From positions 1 to 37,228 of the forward strand of contig CAIWHP010000001.1 in assembly GCA_903912445.1 (NCBI GenBank): 37,228 bases of DNA, read 5' to 3'. Both the position numbers and the translations under genes were made by a program. Source of the stretch: an uncultured Lentisphaerota bacterium (GTDB taxonomy: Bacteria; Verrucomicrobiota; Kiritimatiellia; CAIQIC01). The notes beneath the pieces are model-generated. The model had not been told where the DNA came from, did not search any database, and saw only the letters and a program-made list of their open reading frames with translations. Shown here one piece after another: positions 34,089 to 37,228 of this stretch. Numbering within the stretch: position 1 is the stretch's first letter; the number at the start of each line of letters is the position of its first letter.

Positions 34089-35603
34089 TCACAACACCTT
34101 GACGACGACATCGTCGACGGGCGCAGCGGCCGGTGCGGAATCCTCCACATGCTGGTAGGAGGGGAGGAAACGCACAAAGGTTTCGAGCGTCAGACAACCG
34201 AAGGTGGTGGTATAGACGGGGCCGTGCTTGTTTTCATCGCCCTTGCCGCCCATTCCCGGCCAGTGGCCATCGGGGTCCTGGGCCTTGAGGTAGGCGGGGA
34301 CGAACTGCTGCTGCCAGGCTGCAAAGGATTCCTTGCTCTCCTGGAAGCGACACTGGGTGATGTAGTAAAAGGCGTACAGCGGCCAACTCTCGCCGCCGCC
34401 GGTTTCCCACGAGACCTGGACCGTCTTCATCGCGCGCAGGCCGCTCATGGCCTCCACGTCCTTGCTGTGGCCGGTGAACTGGAGGCAGAGCGTGGCCGCG
34501 CCGGTCATGCCCATGCTGCCGGAGCCGGCTTTCTCGTAACCGAACTTGCCGCTCTTGGGGTCGAACACTTTCTTCATGTCCTTGACGGAATTGTCGAGCG
34601 CTTCCTTGATGCCGGGCACCGTGCAGCCGGCGATCAGCGCGGCTTTCAGGGACTGCACCTGCCAGGCGGCGACGGAGGTGTCGCGCCGCGCGCCCTTGGC
34701 ATATTGATAGTCCCAGCCGCCGGTGTCCTTCTGCTGGCCGGCGATGATGATCCGCACGGCCTTGTCCATCACCGTCTGCAGGTCGGGGATGCGCGTCATG
34801 CCGTAGGCTTCGCAGATAGCGTAGGTGGCGATGCCATGGACGTAAGGATAGGGCCCGGGCGCGTTCTCCGCCTTGATGGCGGCGAAGTAGCCCTCGGCGT
34901 TCTGCTTCAGCTTGATGAAGTTGATCGCCTTCTCGACGGTCGGGCCGAACTCGGTGTCGGAGGTGGTCTTGCCGTATGCGAGGAAACAAAGCAGGGCCAG
35001 ACCGGACACGGCCACGTCGTTGCCGCCCGAGCCCTGCAGGTTGCCGCCGTAGGCCCAGCCGCCGTCGGCGCGTTGGTTGGTCTTGAGCCAGCGGAGCGCG
35101 CGCGTGATCGCATCGTCAATCGCCTTGGAGCGCGCGCCGCCGCGGCCCAGGCCGGCCTTGCCGAAGCGGCCGCCGTAGCCCTTGGCGATGCCCCGGAGGA
35201 TCAGCGGGCTCTTGATCGTGCTGGCCATGTCGAGGCCGTTGGCGGTCGTGCCTTCCTTGCCGCCAAAGCCCAGATCCGCCGGGCCGCGGTCGTTGCCGGC
35301 GACGGCATCGCTGGCGGACGCATCGTCATTCTGGCCGATGGTCGGCATGTCGGCCGGCAAGGTGCTCAGATCCTGCTGCTTTTCCGGCGGCTTGATCTGG
35401 TCGTCCATCTGCTTTTCATCGGGCGGCGGTGTGTTGGCCTCGTTGACGTCCATCACGACTTCCTGCGTGCTGTAGGCCTGCTGCTCGCCGGTCTGCATGG
35501 CCACGTTGACGAGCACGAGGATGAGAATGATATGGAAGATCGCCGAGCCGATCGGCCCCCAGACGTGCTCCATCACCGCCTTTTTGACATTCTGCCAATT
35601 CAT
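34089..35603 (-). CDS. TonB-position membrane protein with squalene-cyclase-like toroid
   Basis: A 504-residue protein. One N-terminal transmembrane helix (AIFHIILILVLVNVAMQ, about 21-37) is followed by a Pro/Gln/Asp-rich periplasmic linker (about 45-120, NTPPPDEKQMDDQIKPPEKQQ) and an alpha/alpha-toroid region with prenyltransferase/squalene-oxidase-type repeats (AITRALRWLKTNQRADGGWAY, AVRIIIAGQQKDTGGWDYQ, YLKAQDPDGHWPG). The last gene of the ExbB-ExbD-ExbD operon, it sits where TonB or TolA is usually found and keeps their TM-plus-linker plan, but has a different C-terminal domain. Terpene cyclisation is unlikely for an exported domain with no visible catalytic DxDD motif. Partner and ligand unknown. 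Confidence 0.85.
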   Translation of the reverse strand: MNWQNVKKAVMEHVWGPIGSAIFHIILILVLVNVAMQTGEQQAYSTQEVVMDVNEANTPPPDEKQMDDQIKPPEKQQDLSTLPADMPTIGQNDDASASDAVAGNDRGPADLGFGGKEGTTANGLDMASTIKSPLILRGIAKGYGGRFGKAGLGRGGARSKAIDDAITRALRWLKTNQRADGGWAYGGNLQGSGGNDVAVSGLALLCFLAYGKTTSDTEFGPTVEKAINFIKLKQNAEGYFAAIKAENAPGPYPYVHGIATYAICEAYGMTRIPDLQTVMDKAVRIIIAGQQKDTGGWDYQYAKGARRDTSVAAWQVQSLKAALIAGCTVPGIKEALDNSVKDMKKVFDPKSGKFGYEKAGSGSMGMTGAATLCLQFTGHSKDVEAMSGLRAMKTVQVSWETGGGESWPLYAFYYITQCRFQESKESFAAWQQQFVPAYLKAQDPDGHWPGMGGKGDENKHGPVYTTTFGCLTLETFVRFLPSYQHVEDSAPAAAPVDDVVVKVL

Positions 35604-35613
35604 AGGGTCTCGT

Positions 35614-36021
35614 TCAGCTGGAACTGATCACGGAAAGATTCTTCAGGCCCAGCCGGTTGCACAGGTCCAGCACTTCCACCAGCGAGCCGTGCCGCGAATC
35701 GGAAGCGCACAGGATCAGCACCGACTGCGTCTTGTCGCCCTTGGTGATGAAGTCCAGCTTGTCGCGCAGCATCGACATGGACACCTGCTGATCGTTGAGG
35801 GTCAGCCCGCCATTGAGCACCATGATCCGCAGCACCGTCGGCGGCTTGGTGGGATTCACGGTGGTGTCCGGCGACGGGCGGAACACGTCCAGGTTCGTCG
35901 TCACGGTCATCGGGTGGGAGGTGATGACGAAGAAATTCAGCAGCTGAAACGCCACGTCAATCATGGCCGTGAGATTCAGCTCGCCGGCCTGCATCTCATT
36001 TTTTTTACGTTTGCGCGCCAT
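35614..36021 (-). CDS. ExbD/TolR-family protein (second copy)
   Basis: A 135-residue protein with a short basic cytoplasmic N-terminus (MARKRKKNEMQ), one helix with the conserved Asp in NLTAMIDVAFQLLNFFVI (the proton-path residue of the family) and a periplasmic domain ending RLGLKNLSVISSS. Family knowledge: ExbD with ExbB forms a proton-driven motor that transmits force to a periplasmic partner. It lies 8-9 bp from both neighbours in the operon. It differs clearly from the first copy, so the motor may contain a heteromeric ExbD pair. Confidence 0.92.
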   Translation of the reverse strand: MARKRKKNEMQAGELNLTAMIDVAFQLLNFFVITSHPMTVTTNLDVFRPSPDTTVNPTKPPTVLRIMVLNGGLTLNDQQVSMSMLRDKLDFITKGDKTQSVLILCASDSRHGSLVEVLDLCNRLGLKNLSVISSS

Positions 36022-36030
36022 GGTCGTCCG

Positions 36031-36450
36031 TTAACCGCCGCGCTCCTTGAGGGCGGCGAACTTGATCTTCCAGATGCCGGCGGCGGCGCAGGCATCCATC
36101 ACATTTTTCACCGCATCATGGCGCGCATACTCATCGCCGCGGATGATGACCGGAATCTGGGCGTTCCCGTTGTCCTGCACGATCTTCTTCAGGATAAACG
36201 CCACTTCGCGGTGCGAGTAGGGAAACCGCGCGATGCGGATCTGTCCGCTCTTGTCCACATCGATGTAGACCTCGCGCGGATCCTTGGTCGTCACCGGCCG
36301 GCCGCTCGGCGCCATCGCCAGGCGGATGCGCTGGTCGCTCACCGTATCCTGCAGGCTCACGGTGGCCACGAAGAAGATGATGAGCTGGAAGACCACGTCA
36401 ATCATCGCGGTCAGGTTGCCGCTCAAATATTCGTCTGGGTGTTTGCGCAT
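36031..36450 (-). CDS. ExbD/TolR-family protein (first copy)
   Basis: A 139-residue protein with a short cytoplasmic N-terminus (MRKHPDEYLSG), one helix containing the conserved Asp in NLTAMIDVVFQLIIFFVAT, and a periplasmic domain (VYIDVDKSGQIRIARFPYS ... IPVIIRGDEYARHDAVKNVMDAC). It belongs to the same proton-driven motor as ExbB and the second ExbD. It is 16 bp after exbB and 9 bp before the second copy. No strong Shine-Dalgarno is seen, so coupling to exbB translation is likely. Confidence 0.93.
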   Translation of the reverse strand: MRKHPDEYLSGNLTAMIDVVFQLIIFFVATVSLQDTVSDQRIRLAMAPSGRPVTTKDPREVYIDVDKSGQIRIARFPYSHREVAFILKKIVQDNGNAQIPVIIRGDEYARHDAVKNVMDACAAAGIWKIKFAALKERGG

Positions 36451-36466
36451 GGCGTCGTCCGCGGCG

Positions 36467-37228
36467 TTATTCTTCGACGACCTCGACGTTGCGCAGCGAC
36501 TTGATCAAGTCGAGCGTCAGCGCCTCCATGCCCAGGATGATGCGCATGGCCTTGTTCTTGAAGTAATAGAAGAAGATGGTCGCCGGCACGGCGGTGCCGA
36601 GGCCGACGGCGGTGGCCCACAGACCGTGCGAGATGTTGGTGGCCAGCATCGCCTGCTGGGCGGCGCCCGCCGCCTGCGTGCCGAGGTTCAAGAAGGCCAT
36701 GATCATGCCTTGGACCGTGCCGATCAGCCCCAGCATAGGCGTGGTGTTGGCGATGACGCTCAGGTAGGTGACGCGCTGCAGCATCTTTTCCGCCTCGATG
36801 TCGGCCGCGATGCCGACGGAGTCCTGGATCACCTCGTACCCTTCTTTGACATTCGAGAAACCCGCGGTCAGGACGTGGGACAGGGGGCCGGGCTTCTGCT
36901 CGCACTCTTGCAGGGCCTTCATCAGGTCGCCCTGGCTCATCGCGGCGCGGACGGCCTCGACGAGGCTCGGCGGCGCGATCTTCTTTTCGCGGATGTTGAT
37001 GAAGGAGTCCACCGTGAGCGCGACGCTGATGATGGAGCAGGCGATCAGCGCAAGCCAGATCGTCACACCGAAGAAACCGGAGTGGATGATGATCTGGACA
37101 ATGTTCAGCTCGCTCTTTTGGCCCTTGTGCTTCGCCGCCTCCTCAGGCGTGAGCTCCAAGCCCGCCGCGGGCGCCGTCGCCGCGGGCGCCGCGCCGACCG
37201 CGGGCGCCGCCGGAGCTGCCGCGGGCGC
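36467..37228 (-). CDS. MotA/TolQ/ExbB proton channel protein, 5' end outside window
   Basis: At least 253 residues. The three-helix ExbB core is complete: TM1 in FFGVTIWLALIACSIISVAL, then TM2 and TM3 with the family signature VIANTTPMLGLIGTVQGMIMAF and LWATAVGLGTAVPATIFFYYF. It works with the two downstream ExbD proteins. Start: a TTG at 37159 would give 230 residues, but the frame stays open to the right edge for 23 more codons of Ala/Pro-rich sequence (APAAAPAAPAVGAAPAATAP). I therefore read this as an N-terminal extension, probably with a signal peptide beyond the window, and mark the gene partial. Confidence 0.92.
   Translation of the reverse strand, partial: APAAAPAAPAVGAAPAATAPAAGLELTPEEAAKHKGQKSELNIVQIIIHSGFFGVTIWLALIACSIISVALTVDSFINIREKKIAPPSLVEAVRAAMSQGDLMKALQECEQKPGPLSHVLTAGFSNVKEGYEVIQDSVGIAADIEAEKMLQRVTYLSVIANTTPMLGLIGTVQGMIMAFLNLGTQAAGAAQQAMLATNISHGLWATAVGLGTAVPATIFFYYFKNKAMRIILGMEALTLDLIKSLRNVEVVEE

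Overview
The window is a GC-rich (roughly 60-68% by eye, except one island) bacterial chromosome segment. Gene content points to the PVC superphylum, most likely Verrucomicrobiota or Kiritimatiellota: a Tat-exported arylsulfatase with a family-43-like hydrolase, GH27 alpha-galactosidase, sialate O-acetylesterase, alginate-lyase-like protein, a planctomycete-type cytochrome c, many PQQ-like propellers, and an ExbB-ExbD-ExbD operon ending in a toroid protein. The phylum call is an inference from gene families; there is no rRNA gene to test it.

Layout. 1-5164 (minus): a polysaccharide/ester degradation operon (alginate-lyase-like protein, Asp-box propeller, alpha/beta hydrolase that runs off the left edge). 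5617-9367 (plus): sialate O-acetylesterase and a prolyl oligopeptidase. 9489-11844 (plus): a lipoprotein-release ABC transporter (LolC/E-type permease, then a LolD-type ATPase with an extra N-terminal membrane domain); its second half is an AT-richer island that begins inside the permease gene. 12158-15914 (minus): bifunctional-nuclease-family protein, alpha/beta hydrolase, and MlaE-MlaF-MlaD lipid transport. 16077-18991 (minus): rpoN overlapping an L,D-transpeptidase lipoprotein. 19209-20747 (minus): GH27 alpha-galactosidase. 21035-29358 (plus): an eight-gene, mostly 4-bp-overlapping operon of three PQQ-like propellers, an NHL-repeat Tat lipoprotein, a 58-residue Cys-rich membrane protein, a Tat ferredoxin with four [4Fe-4S] motifs, a NapH/MauN-like membrane Fe-S protein and a one-heme cytochrome c. 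29533-31988 (minus): GH43-like protein and sulfatase. 32173-33051 (plus): MTA phosphorylase with a strong terminator. 33123-33956 (minus): lipoprotein of unknown function. 34089-37228 (minus): ExbB-ExbD-ExbD-toroid operon, with exbB cut by the right edge.

The most interesting unit is the 21-29 kb operon, which looks like an undescribed extracytoplasmic electron-transfer assembly: a membrane Fe-S protein and a multicluster ferredoxin linked to a cytochrome c and four propeller proteins. I do not recognise a named system with this gene set.

A second theme is several families of short, hairpin-forming repeats that sit in intergenic gaps and also inside genes: a 123-bp element with terminal inverted repeats inserted in frame in a signal peptide (1481-1603), repeats making up much of the L,D-transpeptidase linker (16930-17395), TTCCAA-N3-TTGGAA palindromes at three loci, and a CACAGAGG-type inverted repeat that supplies the last codons of the NHL gene.
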